Shown: one piece after another, positions 1 to 8,301 of the stretch
How the letters are laid out: every line of letters begins with the position of its first letter
Numbering within the stretch: position 1 is the stretch's first letter
From: BOKV01 sp041397525
GTDB lineage: Bacteria > Pseudomonadota > Alphaproteobacteria > Rhizobiales > Rhizobiaceae
Assembly (NCBI GenBank): GCA_041397525.1
Contig: JAWKWL010000001.1
Coordinates: forward strand, 186,001-250,000
Direction: 5' to 3'
DNA: 64,000 nucleotides
The notes under the pieces: model-generated
Told to the model about the DNA's origin: nothing
Seen by the model: only the letters and a program-made list of their open reading frames with translations
Database searches by the model: none
Position numbers and translations under genes: made by a program

Positions 1-350
1 TGTTCCGCAACAGGCTGTTCCGCAATGATCGGCTCCCCGTTGCTGCGCCGCTTCAATTCCTGGCGGTCCGCGCGAAGCATTTCTTCCGCACCTGGAACAT
101 CGTTGCGTACCATACGGCGCAAAATCTCGAGTCGCGCACGCAACTCATCATTTGCAAGCTCCGATGCCGGTCTCATATCGATGCCATCCATCTGGACTTT
201 GACCAGTGGCAACAGGCCACCATGTTCCATCACGGAAAACCGCGGCGCAGCCGCCAGCATGCTGCCAGACATCAGCAGCAGAGCCAGTGCGCCAGCAACG
301 GAACCAAAATTCTTGTATCGGAAGGTACTGGTCTTTTCAGAAAAGTTCAT
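1..350 (-). CDS. Exported protein of unknown function (C-terminus beyond the window edge)
   Basis: The reverse strand opens at an ATG at 350 preceded by a GAGGAAG ribosome site and stays open for 116 codons to the left edge, so the 3' end is missing. The N-terminus has a short basic stretch and then a hydrophobic segment at about residues 14-34 ending in SMLAAAP, which looks like a signal peptide. The visible mature part is charged and probably helical (ELRARLEILRRMVRN, DRQELKRR) and then runs into a Glu/Pro/Val stretch. The family is not recognised. An envelope protein read divergently from the lipoprotein at 642 is the most that can be said. Confidence 0.6.
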   Translation of the reverse strand, partial: MNFSEKTSTFRYKNFGSVAGALALLLMSGSMLAAAPRFSVMEHGGLLPLVKVQMDGIDMRPASELANDELRARLEILRRMVRNDVPGAEEMLRADRQELKRRSNGEPIIAEQPVAE

Positions 351-641
351 GGGACTTCCTCGCTTTCTGGCTCAAGCTGATATGTGCCAATCATGGCCAA
401 GGCTTGATGCAGTTGCGGAAATTCTGACAAACCGTCATGAACTGTGCCTGAACGGGCTTTTTGCAAAAATTCAGGATTCAAACACCTGCCGTGTCCGTTT
501 TCCTGCCGCATTCGCCTGCTTTGAGAAAAACCTGATTTCGCTCAATGCCCCTTTCACCGGCGGCTGGTAGCATTCTCTTAATGTTAACGCTTCTTTGCTT
601 CCATGGAGCATCGGATGAGTGTTGAGTACCGGTGGACAAAT
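351..641. other. Divergent intergenic region
   Basis: About 290 bases separate two divergent envelope genes and must hold both promoters. Short open frames cross it on both strands, but none has a convincing start, ribosome site or recognisable protein. An AT-rich stretch near 570-590 could belong to the promoter of the rightward lipoprotein gene. No hairpin followed by a T-tract and no RNA gene was found. Confidence 0.5.
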
Positions 642-1712
642 ATGAAAAACAGACAAGACCGCGCAATTGCGCATCGCAGATCAGCAGGATTTCTGGCGCT
701 CGCTGGCGCTCTGCTACTACCTCTGGGCGGATGCATGTCGTCTGGCGCATCAAGCCTGGCGGATGGATTGGTGCTGGAAAAACCAGCCAGTTCGTCATCC
801 GCACAGTCGGCGACAAGCACCAAACCCGTTCCCAGTTCAAGCGGGCCGACGGCGCGCAAGGAAATCTACAAGGATGGAAAGCTGGTAGACACCATTCAGG
901 TGCCCATTGGTCCATCCTCCATGCTGGTACCGCAGGATGAAAACCTGCCTGACGCTGGAATAGTGACAGCGTCAGTCGAAAAAATGCAGGCTGAAAACGT
1001 GTCCGCACTGGTTGAAGAACCGCCGGTTCGCCCAGTTGAGGTGGCTCATTCGGCAGTCATCGCACCGCTTGCCGCAGAACCAGCCGATGAGCCGATAATT
1101 GATGACGCGGAGGCTGCGGCCGAGGCCCGTATCAAGCCGCTTTTTGCCGGCATTGATCACGGCCAGTGCAAGGGCGGCTGGGGCCCCAAGCCACATATGA
1201 TCAACGCCAGACGGGTAACCAGTGGCGATCCCTATTACATCGAAATGCGCATGCGCCACACGCCGCCATTGCCGATCGGGCATGTCTATGTTGCCTATGG
1301 CAGACTGGGTGCTGACGGAGAGCCGCTGGACGAGCACCTCATCATGCTCGCACCAATCGGCGGCTATGGCAGTGCAAATCCGGCAAAATCCTCGGAAATC
1401 AGCCGCATGAAACCCGACATGACCGATTGCAGCCTTCGCCCTGTCGGTGCCTATCGGGTGTCCCTGAATGCCCAGAATTATGAAAAGCTGCTGAAACGCA
1501 TCGCACAGGCAAAACGCGAAAAGCCGATGTACCAGGTCTGGTCGTACAATTGTAACCACTTCCTGTCCGACATCGTCGCTCCGGTCGGTATCCTGCCACC
1601 GGTCAACCGCCAGACTGCGTCATTGCAGTATTTCTATGAAATGATGGACCGCAACGAAGGCCGCAAGGTTGCACGTGGTCCTGCCAGTCTCAAATTCGCC
1701 TCGGCGAATTGA
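642..1712 (+). CDS. Putative lipoprotein with conserved Cys-Asn-His C-terminal domain
   Basis: The product is predicted to be secreted and lipid-anchored. From the ATG at 642 there is a basic N-terminus, a hydrophobic run and an LGGC lipobox with Cys at residue 31. An in-frame ATG at 615 has an equally good GGAG site but gives a longer n-region. A low-complexity Ser/Ala/Pro/Glu linker covers roughly residues 35-165. A compact domain follows with GHVYVAYGRLG and, near the end, SYNCNHFLSDI. A His motif plus a Cys-Asn-His motif in that order is reminiscent of permuted papain-like (NlpC/P60 or PPPDE type) folds, but this is structural analogy only. No partner gene is evident. A strong terminator follows at 1734. 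Confidence 0.7.
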   Translation: MKNRQDRAIAHRRSAGFLALAGALLLPLGGCMSSGASSLADGLVLEKPASSSSAQSATSTKPVPSSSGPTARKEIYKDGKLVDTIQVPIGPSSMLVPQDENLPDAGIVTASVEKMQAENVSALVEEPPVRPVEVAHSAVIAPLAAEPADEPIIDDAEAAAEARIKPLFAGIDHGQCKGGWGPKPHMINARRVTSGDPYYIEMRMRHTPPLPIGHVYVAYGRLGADGEPLDEHLIMLAPIGGYGSANPAKSSEISRMKPDMTDCSLRPVGAYRVSLNAQNYEKLLKRIAQAKREKPMYQVWSYNCNHFLSDIVAPVGILPPVNRQTASLQYFYEMMDRNEGRKVARGPASLKFASAN

Positions 1713-1733
1713 CACAAGACAGTATCGCAACAT

Positions 1734-1773
1734 ACGCCGCCAGCCTTGGGTAACCTTGGTTGGCGGCGTTTTT
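1734..1773 (+). terminator. Rho-independent terminator after the lipoprotein gene
   Basis: A 12-bp GC-rich stem (arms 1734-1745 and 1758-1769, one G-U pair in the rightward RNA) encloses a 12-base loop and runs into five T residues. It sits 22 bases past the lipoprotein stop and directly abuts the stop of the convergent dioxygenase gene. Confidence 0.85.
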
Positions 1774-2573
1774 CATTGTGCCTCGAAAATCCAGCTGTCA
1801 TACGCAAAGAAACCCATCTGCCGAGAGGCATGCCCGCGAACCGCGTGCGGATTGCTGCCCCCTGCCCCATAAGCAAAGAACAATGGCATCAGATGCTCAT
1901 CCGTTGGATGGTTCTCGCGCACATGCGGAGCAAGTTTGACCCAGTCGAGAATGGCTTCACGGTCATTGTCGGCAAATTTCTCCGCAAACCAGTCGGTAAA
2001 GGCAGCAACCTTGCCGGCCATTTCGGAATCGGGTGAAATGCCGCCGCGCATCGCACCAAACACTGCCCGCAGATTGTGCGTGATATGGCCAGAGCCTATC
2101 AGCAGGATATCTTCCCCGGCCAGCGGTGCCAGCGCCTGCCCGAGTGCAAAATGATAGGCTGCATCGCGATTGGGGTCGATGGAGAGCTGCACGATCGGAA
2201 TATCGGCCTGTGGAAAGGCAAGTTTCATTGAGGTCCAGGTGCCATGGTCGTAGCCACGCTTCGGCGCGATCCTTGGCGCAAGCCCGGCGTCATCCAATAG
2301 CACAGCTACACGCATCGCAAGCTCCGGCTCACCAGGTGCCGGATAGACCATTTCATAGAGTTCAGGCGAAAAGCCCCCGAAATCATAGATCATTTCCGGC
2401 GCCGGATCGGTGACGACCACCGGCCCTTGCGTCTCGAAATGCGCCGAGACGATTACGATTGCCTTCGGCCTGCCTATCTTGTCAGGCAGCGAGACCAGAT
2501 AATCACGCGCCTCGGACGGATCAGTGATGATGTTGGGGCCACCATGGGAAATGAAGAGCGACGGCATCGACAT
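1773..2573 (-). CDS. ygiD: LigB-type extradiol dioxygenase (4,5-DOPA dioxygenase / YgiD family)
   Basis: At 266 residues this matches the class III extradiol dioxygenase (DODA, YgiD) family, non-heme iron enzymes that open catechol rings. Metal-site histidines are visible in ISHGGP near the N-terminus, SAHFE around residue 45, KRGYDHGTW around residue 105 and SGHITHN around residue 165. The start at 2573 has an AGGAGT site. The natural substrate is uncertain: plant and E. coli homologs cleave DOPA, but bacterial members are often orphans, and nothing adjacent suggests a catechol pathway. The homoprotocatechuate cluster at the right of the window carries its own unrelated type I enzyme. Confidence 0.85.
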   Translation of the reverse strand: MSMPSLFISHGGPNIITDPSEARDYLVSLPDKIGRPKAIVIVSAHFETQGPVVVTDPAPEMIYDFGGFSPELYEMVYPAPGEPELAMRVAVLLDDAGLAPRIAPKRGYDHGTWTSMKLAFPQADIPIVQLSIDPNRDAAYHFALGQALAPLAGEDILLIGSGHITHNLRAVFGAMRGGISPDSEMAGKVAAFTDWFAEKFADNDREAILDWVKLAPHVRENHPTDEHLMPLFFAYGAGGSNPHAVRGHASRQMGFFAYDSWIFEAQ

Positions 2574-2672
2574 GGCAATACTCCTTTGCGACGGCCCTCA
2601 TATACGCATGGCCACGCGCAAATGCAGCCGCCAAACCGGCAACGCAGTGTTCACCGGATCAACGGCGGCCCA

Positions 2673-3068
2673 TCAATAGGTGTCAAGCTTCGGCAGGTCG
2701 TCATTCAGCGAATAATAATCGCCCATGTCCGCGCAGAAGATGTGGCGTTCACCCTTGAGCCCGGTCTTTCCATCCAGAGAACCCGCGAGGATCGAGGTAT
2801 GCGGCGCGGTTTCCATTTTCCAGAACAGCGCTGATCCGCAAATGCGGCAGAAGCCGCGCCTTGCATGGCTGGATGCGTGATACCAGCTGATATTGTCTGC
2901 GCCATCAATGCTCAGATCGCCGTCGGCTACCGCTGTCGCGGCATAGTAATGCCCCGTCTGCTTGCGGCACTGGCTGCAATGACAATAGGTGACTGGTCGC
3001 AACTCGCCCCGCGCCGTGTAGCGTATGGCGCCGCACAGGCACGAACCCTTGTGTGTTTTTTCGCTCAT
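2673..3068 (-). CDS. GFA / CENP-V family zinc protein
   Basis: This 131-residue protein has the zinc-binding layout of the GFA family (Mss4-like fold). Cysteines lie at 10 and 12 (CLCG), at 29, 31 and 34 (CHCSQC), and at 74 and 77 (FCRICG). The ATG at 3068 is chosen because a GGAGGAG ribosome site precedes it and the conserved first Cys pair follows at once; upstream codons in the same frame look non-coding. The founding member was described as a glutathione-dependent formaldehyde-activating enzyme, but most relatives have no proven reaction. It is read in the same direction as the dioxygenase, 99 bases upstream of it. Confidence 0.85.
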   Translation of the reverse strand: MSEKTHKGSCLCGAIRYTARGELRPVTYCHCSQCRKQTGHYYAATAVADGDLSIDGADNISWYHASSHARRGFCRICGSALFWKMETAPHTSILAGSLDGKTGLKGERHIFCADMGDYYSLNDDLPKLDTY

Positions 3069-3103
3069 GGTGAATCTCCTCCAATCCCCGCGAGGAAACC
3101 ACA

Positions 3104-3133
3104 AATGAAAACGGCGGGAACCTGCCCCGCCGT
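3104..3133 (-). terminator. Terminator after the DAHP synthase gene
   Basis: A perfect 8-bp stem (3111-3118 with 3126-3133) around a 7-base loop is followed, in the leftward RNA, by TTTT. It begins 27 bases beyond the DAHP synthase stop and separates that gene from the GFA gene. Confidence 0.75.
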
Positions 3134-3159
3134 CGTGCATGTCCAATTTCCGACACCGC

Positions 3160-4545
3160 TCAGGCGATTGCCGCAACCTTCTGATCCGCCGCTTCGCTTT
3201 CGGCCTGCAGCAGTTCCGACACCAGGAATGCCAGCTCCAGCGCCTGGGACGCATTGAGACGCGGGTCGCAATGCGTGTGATAGCGGTCTTTCAGATCCTC
3301 GTCGCTGACGGCGCGCGCACCACCGGTGCATTCCGTGACATCCTTGCCGGTCATCTCGAAATGCACGCCACCCGCATGGGTGCCTTCCGCCCTGTGGATC
3401 TGGAAGAATTCCTGCACTTCCTGCAGCACCTTGTCGAAGGGCCGGGTCTTGTAGCCGGTCACCGAGGAAATCGTGTTGCCATGCATCGGGTCGCAGGACC
3501 AGACAACCTTGCGCCCTTCCCGTTCGACCGCACGAATGAGGCCCGGCAGGTGATCACCAACCTTGCCCGCACCAAAGCGGGCAATCAGCGTCAGCCGCCC
3601 GGCTTCGTTTTCGGGGTTCAGACGGTCGATCAAGTTCAGCAATCCGTCGGCGGAAAGCGACGGACCGCATTTGAGGCCGATCGGGTTTTTGACGCCACGG
3701 CAATATTCGATATGCGCATGATCGGGTTGGCGTGTGCGATCGCCGATCCAGATCATGTGGCCGGAAGTCGAATAATAGTCACCCGAAGTTGAATCGACAC
3801 GGGTGAAGGCTTCCTCATATCCGAGCAGCAGCGCTTCATGGCTGGTATAGAAATCGGTTTCCCGCAAGCGCTGGTATTCATCAGCCGAAAAACCGATGGC
3901 CTTCATGAAACGCAGCGTCTGGGTCAACCGGTCCGCGAGCTGGCGATAGCGCTCGGACTGCGGTGAATTGTCGACAAAGCCCAGCATCCATTGGTGCACA
4001 TGCTCCAGATTGGCATAGCCACCCTGCGCGAAGGCGCGCAGCAGGTTGAGCGTGGCGGCAGACTGGCGATAGGCCATGATCTGGCGCTCGGGGTCAGGAA
4101 TGCGCGACGCTTCGGTGAAATCGATGCCATTGATGATGTCGCCGCGATAGCTCGGCAGGGTCACATCGCCCTGCTTCTCGAAATCCGACGAGCGTGGCTT
4201 GGCAAACTGGCCGGCAATGCGCCCGACCTTGACGACGGGCTTGGCCGCAGCAAAGGTCAGCACCACCGACATCTGCAGGAATACCCGGAAGAAATCGCGG
4301 ATATTGTCTGCGCCATGCTCGGCAAAGCTCTCCGCGCAATCGCCACCCTGCAGCAGGAAGGCCTTGCCTTCGGCGACATTGGCCAACTGCTTTTTCAGCG
4401 CGCGAGCCTCACCTGCAAAAACCAGCGGCGGGAAGCTCGCCAGACGGCCTTCGACCACCTTCAGCGCTTCCTGGTCCGGATAGGCTGGAACCTGCACGAT
4501 TGGCTTGCTGCGCCACGATCCCGGTGTCCAATTCTCGGCCATCAT
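3160..4545 (-). CDS. aroG: Class II 3-deoxy-7-phosphoheptulonate synthase (DAHP synthase)
   Basis: This enzyme condenses phosphoenolpyruvate and erythrose 4-phosphate in the first step of the shikimate pathway. The 461-residue protein is the plant/actinobacterial (class II) type, not the E. coli AroFGH type. Visible signatures are LLQGGDCAESF near residue 65, KVGRIAGQFAKPRSSD near residue 105, the long SYRGDIINGIDF segment, VWSCDPMHGN and GGVHFEMTGKDVTEC. Length is normal for the class. The start is MMAEN or the next Met. A 130-base leader separates it from the upstream gene, so it probably has its own promoter, and a terminator follows at 3104-3133. Symbols differ between genomes (aroF, aroG, aroH); the class is certain, the symbol less so. 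Confidence 0.93.
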   Translation of the reverse strand: MMAENWTPGSWRSKPIVQVPAYPDQEALKVVEGRLASFPPLVFAGEARALKKQLANVAEGKAFLLQGGDCAESFAEHGADNIRDFFRVFLQMSVVLTFAAAKPVVKVGRIAGQFAKPRSSDFEKQGDVTLPSYRGDIINGIDFTEASRIPDPERQIMAYRQSAATLNLLRAFAQGGYANLEHVHQWMLGFVDNSPQSERYRQLADRLTQTLRFMKAIGFSADEYQRLRETDFYTSHEALLLGYEEAFTRVDSTSGDYYSTSGHMIWIGDRTRQPDHAHIEYCRGVKNPIGLKCGPSLSADGLLNLIDRLNPENEAGRLTLIARFGAGKVGDHLPGLIRAVEREGRKVVWSCDPMHGNTISSVTGYKTRPFDKVLQEVQEFFQIHRAEGTHAGGVHFEMTGKDVTECTGGARAVSDEDLKDRYHTHCDPRLNASQALELAFLVSELLQAESEAADQKVAAIA

Positions 4546-4675
4546 CTCAATCCTTGCGCGTTACCTGACATGTCGCAGCCCGGCCTGTTTTTCTGATCCC
4601 GGCCGGTCGCGATGTTGCGGCGTTATAGCGGCGCAATTGCCGCCCGTCATCCCAATAATATGCGCAAAAAGCTGT

Positions 4676-5284
4676 TTATGTGAAACTGCGAACGCCCTTG
4701 CCGGCCAGCAGCGCATCAAACCACTGGCCCATCTCTTCACCGACGGAAACGGATCGCGGATAGACCGGCTGGTGTCGGTCCTTGACGATCAGCCGGTCAA
4801 AGCCAAGCGTCGTCTCCAGGAAATGATATACGCCCGCTTCACCGAATTCGGCATGAAATCCCGCCATCACGGCATCAAGATAGCTTTGTAGCAGCACCGG
4901 CGGTTGCGCCGCCTCGCTTGCCGCATGCCCGACATAGACATAGAGCTCGTCCGGCAGTTCCACGCCTGCCTCATCGTCGTGAAGCGCGATATCCCCGCGC
5001 GAAACCGGAACGCGCTCATAACGCGCCTCGCGCTTGTCGACTTCCGGCAAGTGCGCCTTGCGGTCGATCACCAGCATTCCCTGAATGGCAACGCCCTGGG
5101 CGGGCTCGATCGAAAGCAGCGCGAGTTCACGGCCATTGTGATGCTCATGCTCGACACCCCTGCTCTGCCAGTGGCGGCGCCATCCGCTCAGGCTCGCGCG
5201 ATGCGACGCCACGAATTGCGTGCGCAATGTCTGCCGGTTGACCAGCGATCCATAGCCAAAATATCCGACCAGTTCTCCCGACAT
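4676..5284 (-). CDS. Gamma-glutamylcyclotransferase-like (AIG2/BtrG fold) protein
   Basis: The N-terminal motif YFGYGSLVNRQT is the substrate loop of the gamma-glutamylcyclotransferase-like fold, whose members release 5-oxoproline from gamma-glutamyl amines or peptides. The protein has 202 residues, in the family range. A candidate catalytic acid lies in the DKREARYERV segment near residue 85, where family members keep a Glu. The substrate cannot be read from sequence; glutathione turnover is one possibility. It is divergent from the alpha/beta hydrolase at 5384 across a 99-base promoter region. Confidence 0.75.
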   Translation of the reverse strand: MSGELVGYFGYGSLVNRQTLRTQFVASHRASLSGWRRHWQSRGVEHEHHNGRELALLSIEPAQGVAIQGMLVIDRKAHLPEVDKREARYERVPVSRGDIALHDDEAGVELPDELYVYVGHAASEAAQPPVLLQSYLDAVMAGFHAEFGEAGVYHFLETTLGFDRLIVKDRHQPVYPRSVSVGEEMGQWFDALLAGKGVRSFT

Positions 5285-5383
5285 CCCGTTCCCCGAAACG
5301 GCAAACTCCTACCCCGAAGCGCTAATGTCGGTACACGCAATTTGCCTGCTTGACCACGGCACAGGCGCAATTATCGTGTAGCC

Positions 5384-6229
5384 ATGGAAGAGATTGAAAT
5401 CCAGACCGAAGACGGGCTGAGCCTGGAAGGAACGCTGTTTGAAAGCGTGGCGGGCGGGCATGGGCGCGGCCCGGCGATCCTGATTTCATCGGCGACTGCC
5501 GTGCCGCGCCGGGTCTATCGCCGCTTTGCGCAATATCTGGCCGATCACGGTGCCAGCGCTGTATTGACCTATGATTATCGCGGCATCGGCAAGCCACTGT
5601 CCCGGTCGATGAACCGCAAGGTGCGCATGGCAGACTGGGCAACAAAGGACATGCCCGCCGCCCTCAAGGCATTGAAACGGCACAAGCCGGACAGCGCGCT
5701 GGCAGGGCTTGGCCACTCCTTCGGCGGTCAGGCACTGGGCCTCAGCGGATTGGCACCGCGCTTCCTGCGCTACATGACGATTGCCGCGGGCTCCGGCTAT
5801 CTGGGCCTCACCCGCGAGCGCGACAAGCTCAGCCGCAACATGAACCTGATCGGCCTTCCCGTTGCAGCAACGCTTGGCAAATTGCCCGGCTGGGCCGGCA
5901 TGGGCAAGGATATCCCGTTCGGCGCCTTCAACCAGTGGCGCAAATGGTGCAATTCACCCGATTATTTCATGTCCGACAATGAGGTGCCGCAGCGCGAGCG
6001 CTTCGCCGAGGTTTCCATTCCCATCATGGCAGTCGGCTTTGACGACGACCCCTGGGCCACGCGCGAAAGCACCAACGCGCTCGTCTCTTGGTATGAGAAT
6101 GCGCCTGTGAAGACGCGCTGGTATTCGAGCGAGGAATGCGGCGCACCGGTCGGTCATTTCGGCTTTTTCCGCGAAGACCACCGCGAAACCCTCTGGCCGC
6201 AGGTGGCCGACTGGCTGGTCAGGGAGTGA
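5384..6229 (+). CDS. Alpha/beta hydrolase
   Basis: This is a soluble 281-residue alpha/beta-hydrolase-fold protein. The nucleophile elbow GHSFGGQ around residue 110 supplies the Ser, an acid is likely in VGFDDDPWA around residue 220, and the His is in APVGHFGFF near residue 263. The early EDGLSLEGTLFE strand is typical of the serine aminopeptidase S33 / YheT-like branch. There is no signal peptide. The substrate is unknown. Its stop lies 6 bases from the stop of the convergent glutathione reductase gene. Confidence 0.85.
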   Translation: MEEIEIQTEDGLSLEGTLFESVAGGHGRGPAILISSATAVPRRVYRRFAQYLADHGASAVLTYDYRGIGKPLSRSMNRKVRMADWATKDMPAALKALKRHKPDSALAGLGHSFGGQALGLSGLAPRFLRYMTIAAGSGYLGLTRERDKLSRNMNLIGLPVAATLGKLPGWAGMGKDIPFGAFNQWRKWCNSPDYFMSDNEVPQRERFAEVSIPIMAVGFDDDPWATRESTNALVSWYENAPVKTRWYSSEECGAPVGHFGFFREDHRETLWPQVADWLVRE

Positions 6230-6235
6230 AATACC

Positions 6236-7624
6236 TCACCCTTCCCGCTTCCCGTCCTTCACCAGGTAACTTGGCTTGTACATCGTCACCAGTTCTTCCG
6301 CCGCGGTCGGGTGAACCGCCATCGTGCGATCAAAATCATCCTTGGTCGCGCCCATTTTCAGCGCAATGCCAAGCACCTGCGCCATTTCGCCCGCGTCAGG
6401 CCCAAGGATGTGCACGCCCAGCACCTTGCGCGATTTCGCCTCGACCACGATCTTCATCAGCATCTTCTCGTCGCGGCCAGAAAGCGTGTGCTTCATCGGG
6501 CGGAAATGCGCGCGATAGACTTCGAGTTCGCGATATTGCCGCCCTGCCGCGTCCTCGCTCATGCCGACGGTGCCGATTTCCGGCGAGGAAAACACCGCCG
6601 TTGGAATGAGGTCATGGTCCGGGCTCACCGGATTGCCGCGATATTCGGTCTCGATCAGGCACATGGCTTCATGGATTGCCACCGGCGTCAGCGCCACACG
6701 GTTGGTCACGTCACCCACCGCCAGGATGTGGCGGATCGAGCTGCGCGAATAGGCGTCGACCCGGATGTCACCGATCCGGTCGGTGACAACGCCAGCCTTT
6801 TCAAGCCCCAGGCCTTTCGTGTTCGGCAGGCGGCCAACCGCCAGCATCACCTGGTCGGCATCAAGCACTTCGCCATTGTCGATTGTCACTTTCTTCGACA
6901 CACCATTGGCCTCGACCCTGGCGATATTGGCACCGAGAATGATGCGGATGCCCTTCTTTTCCATTTCTTCCCTGAGATGGAAGGCAAGGTCATGGTCGAA
7001 ACCGCGCAGGATATGGTCGCCGCGATAGACAAGCGTCGTCTTGGTGCCGAGGCCCGCAAAGATGCAGGCAAATTCCACGGCAATATAGCCGCCGCCCTTG
7101 ATGACGATCGATTTAGGCTGTTCTTCGAGGTGGAACACCTCGTTGGAGGAAATGCAAAGCTCGTGGCCCTCGAGCGATTCAAGCCTTGTTGGCGTCCCGC
7201 CTGTGGCAATCAGGATGCGCTCTGCGGTGACCACACGGCTTTCATTGACCAGCAGCACTTCGTGCGAACCTGTGAGTTCCGCACGCGTGTTGAAGATGTC
7301 AGCGCCCGCATTTTCCAGGCCCTTGCGGTACAAACCTTCCAGCCGATCAATTTCGCGGTCCTTGTTGGCGATGAGCTTCTTCCAGTCGAAGCTGCTTTCG
7401 CCAACATTCCAGCCAAAGCCTGCAGCATCTTCAAAGGATTCAGGAAAATGCGATGCATAGACCATCAGTTTCTTCGGCACGCAGCCGCGTATGACGCAGG
7501 TTCCGCCATAGCGGTATTCTTCAGCTATGCCCACGCGCTTGCCCATGGCCGCCGCAAGCCGTCCGGCGCGCACTCCTCCCGAGCCACCGCCAATGACAAA
7601 AAGATCATAATCGAAATCGGACAT
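6236..7624 (-). CDS. gor: Glutathione-disulfide reductase
   Basis: This FAD enzyme reduces oxidised glutathione with NADPH in the cytoplasm. The 462-residue protein shows the FAD GxGxxG motif (IGGGSGGVRAG) at the N-terminus, the redox disulfide in GGTCVIRGCVPKK near residue 45, a second dinucleotide fold starting at IKGGGYIAVEFA near residue 175, and the C-terminal catalytic His-Glu pair in VHPTAAEE. It sits downstream of a DUF2059 gene and rpiA on the same strand, an arrangement common in Rhizobiales, but a strong terminator at 7650 separates it from them, so it should have its own promoter just upstream of 7624. Confidence 0.95.
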   Translation of the reverse strand: MSDFDYDLFVIGGGSGGVRAGRLAAAMGKRVGIAEEYRYGGTCVIRGCVPKKLMVYASHFPESFEDAAGFGWNVGESSFDWKKLIANKDREIDRLEGLYRKGLENAGADIFNTRAELTGSHEVLLVNESRVVTAERILIATGGTPTRLESLEGHELCISSNEVFHLEEQPKSIVIKGGGYIAVEFACIFAGLGTKTTLVYRGDHILRGFDHDLAFHLREEMEKKGIRIILGANIARVEANGVSKKVTIDNGEVLDADQVMLAVGRLPNTKGLGLEKAGVVTDRIGDIRVDAYSRSSIRHILAVGDVTNRVALTPVAIHEAMCLIETEYRGNPVSPDHDLIPTAVFSSPEIGTVGMSEDAAGRQYRELEVYRAHFRPMKHTLSGRDEKMLMKIVVEAKSRKVLGVHILGPDAGEMAQVLGIALKMGATKDDFDRTMAVHPTAAEELVTMYKPSYLVKDGKREG

Positions 7625-7649
7625 GCAAATCTCCCGGCAGGATCGAATG

Positions 7650-7676
7650 AAAAAGGCCCGGAAGCTGTTCCGGGCC
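7650..7676 (-). terminator. Terminator after the DUF2059 gene
   Basis: A perfect 9-bp stem (7655-7663 with 7668-7676) with a 4-base loop is followed in the leftward RNA by five U residues. It lies 57 bases beyond the DUF2059 stop and 26 bases before the gor start. Confidence 0.9.
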
Positions 7677-7733
7677 CCTGTCTTTCATATGCTATGGCGC
7701 TGGACACAAATCCAGTAACGCCCTTGTCACCAA

Positions 7734-8246
7734 TTATTCAAGTCCGGCTTCCTTGAGCCGCTTGGCGACCTCGGCCGAAAGATCGCGCTGCATGCCGTTG
7801 GTCCACACGCGCGCTGCCTGATCCATCGAGCGGGCAATGACCGGCGTTTCGCGAATGAGCTTCTGACCGGCTTCGGTCTTGTAGAATTCCTCAATTGTTT
7901 TCAGTTCCGCTTCCGAAAACACATTGGCATAGATGCGCGCAACCTCGTCTTCGAGATCGCGACGGCGCGCAGCCAGAGCAATGGTTGCTTCATCCACAAC
8001 CGCGGAAATCTTGTCCGCCTCATCGGGACGGTTGGTGATAAGCTGTTGCTTGGCCCGTTCACCGATTTCCGGCAGGATGTTGTCGAGCGAAGTGGTGGAT
8101 GCGGATGCAGCAACCGCAGCACGCGCCGCGCCGAGATGTGCTTCGCTCACTTCCTGTGCCGAGGCACCCTGGCTTGCCGCAATCCCAAGCATGCCAGCCA
8201 GCAAGGCGCCCTTGCATACCGTTCTGGCTGTTGAAAACAGGTTCAT
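7734..8246 (-). CDS. Exported DUF2059 protein
   Basis: This 170-residue protein has a clear signal peptide, with a hydrophobic run at about residues 12-28 ending in GASAQ. The mature part is helical and matches DUF2059, whose hallmark here is FSEAELKTIEEFYKTEAGQKL near residue 115. The ATG at 8246 is favoured over longer forms because a GGAGA site precedes it and the signal peptide follows directly. The function is unknown; the location is presumably periplasmic. It is 55 bases downstream of rpiA, probably in one transcript with it, and ends at a terminator. Confidence 0.85.
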   Translation of the reverse strand: MNLFSTARTVCKGALLAGMLGIAASQGASAQEVSEAHLGAARAAVAASASTTSLDNILPEIGERAKQQLITNRPDEADKISAVVDEATIALAARRRDLEDEVARIYANVFSEAELKTIEEFYKTEAGQKLIRETPVIARSMDQAARVWTNGMQRDLSAEVAKRLKEAGLE

Positions 8247-8301
8247 GTCATTTCTCCGTCTTGTTGCACGCCTGCCTGTCGGCTGAGCGCAATATCCTTG
8301 T

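Noticed and set aside
4546..4675. Aromatic amino-acid attenuator upstream of DAHP synthase
   Set aside because: Some short inverted repeats exist, but no leader peptide with Trp/Phe/Tyr codons and no terminator-antiterminator pair could be made out.
6311..7756. Long rightward reading frame (481 codons) opposite glutathione reductase
   Set aside because: The other strand encodes an intact Gor with all motifs; the rightward translation is rich in His, Arg and Gln with no known motif and no suitable start, as expected from codon bias in GC-rich DNA.
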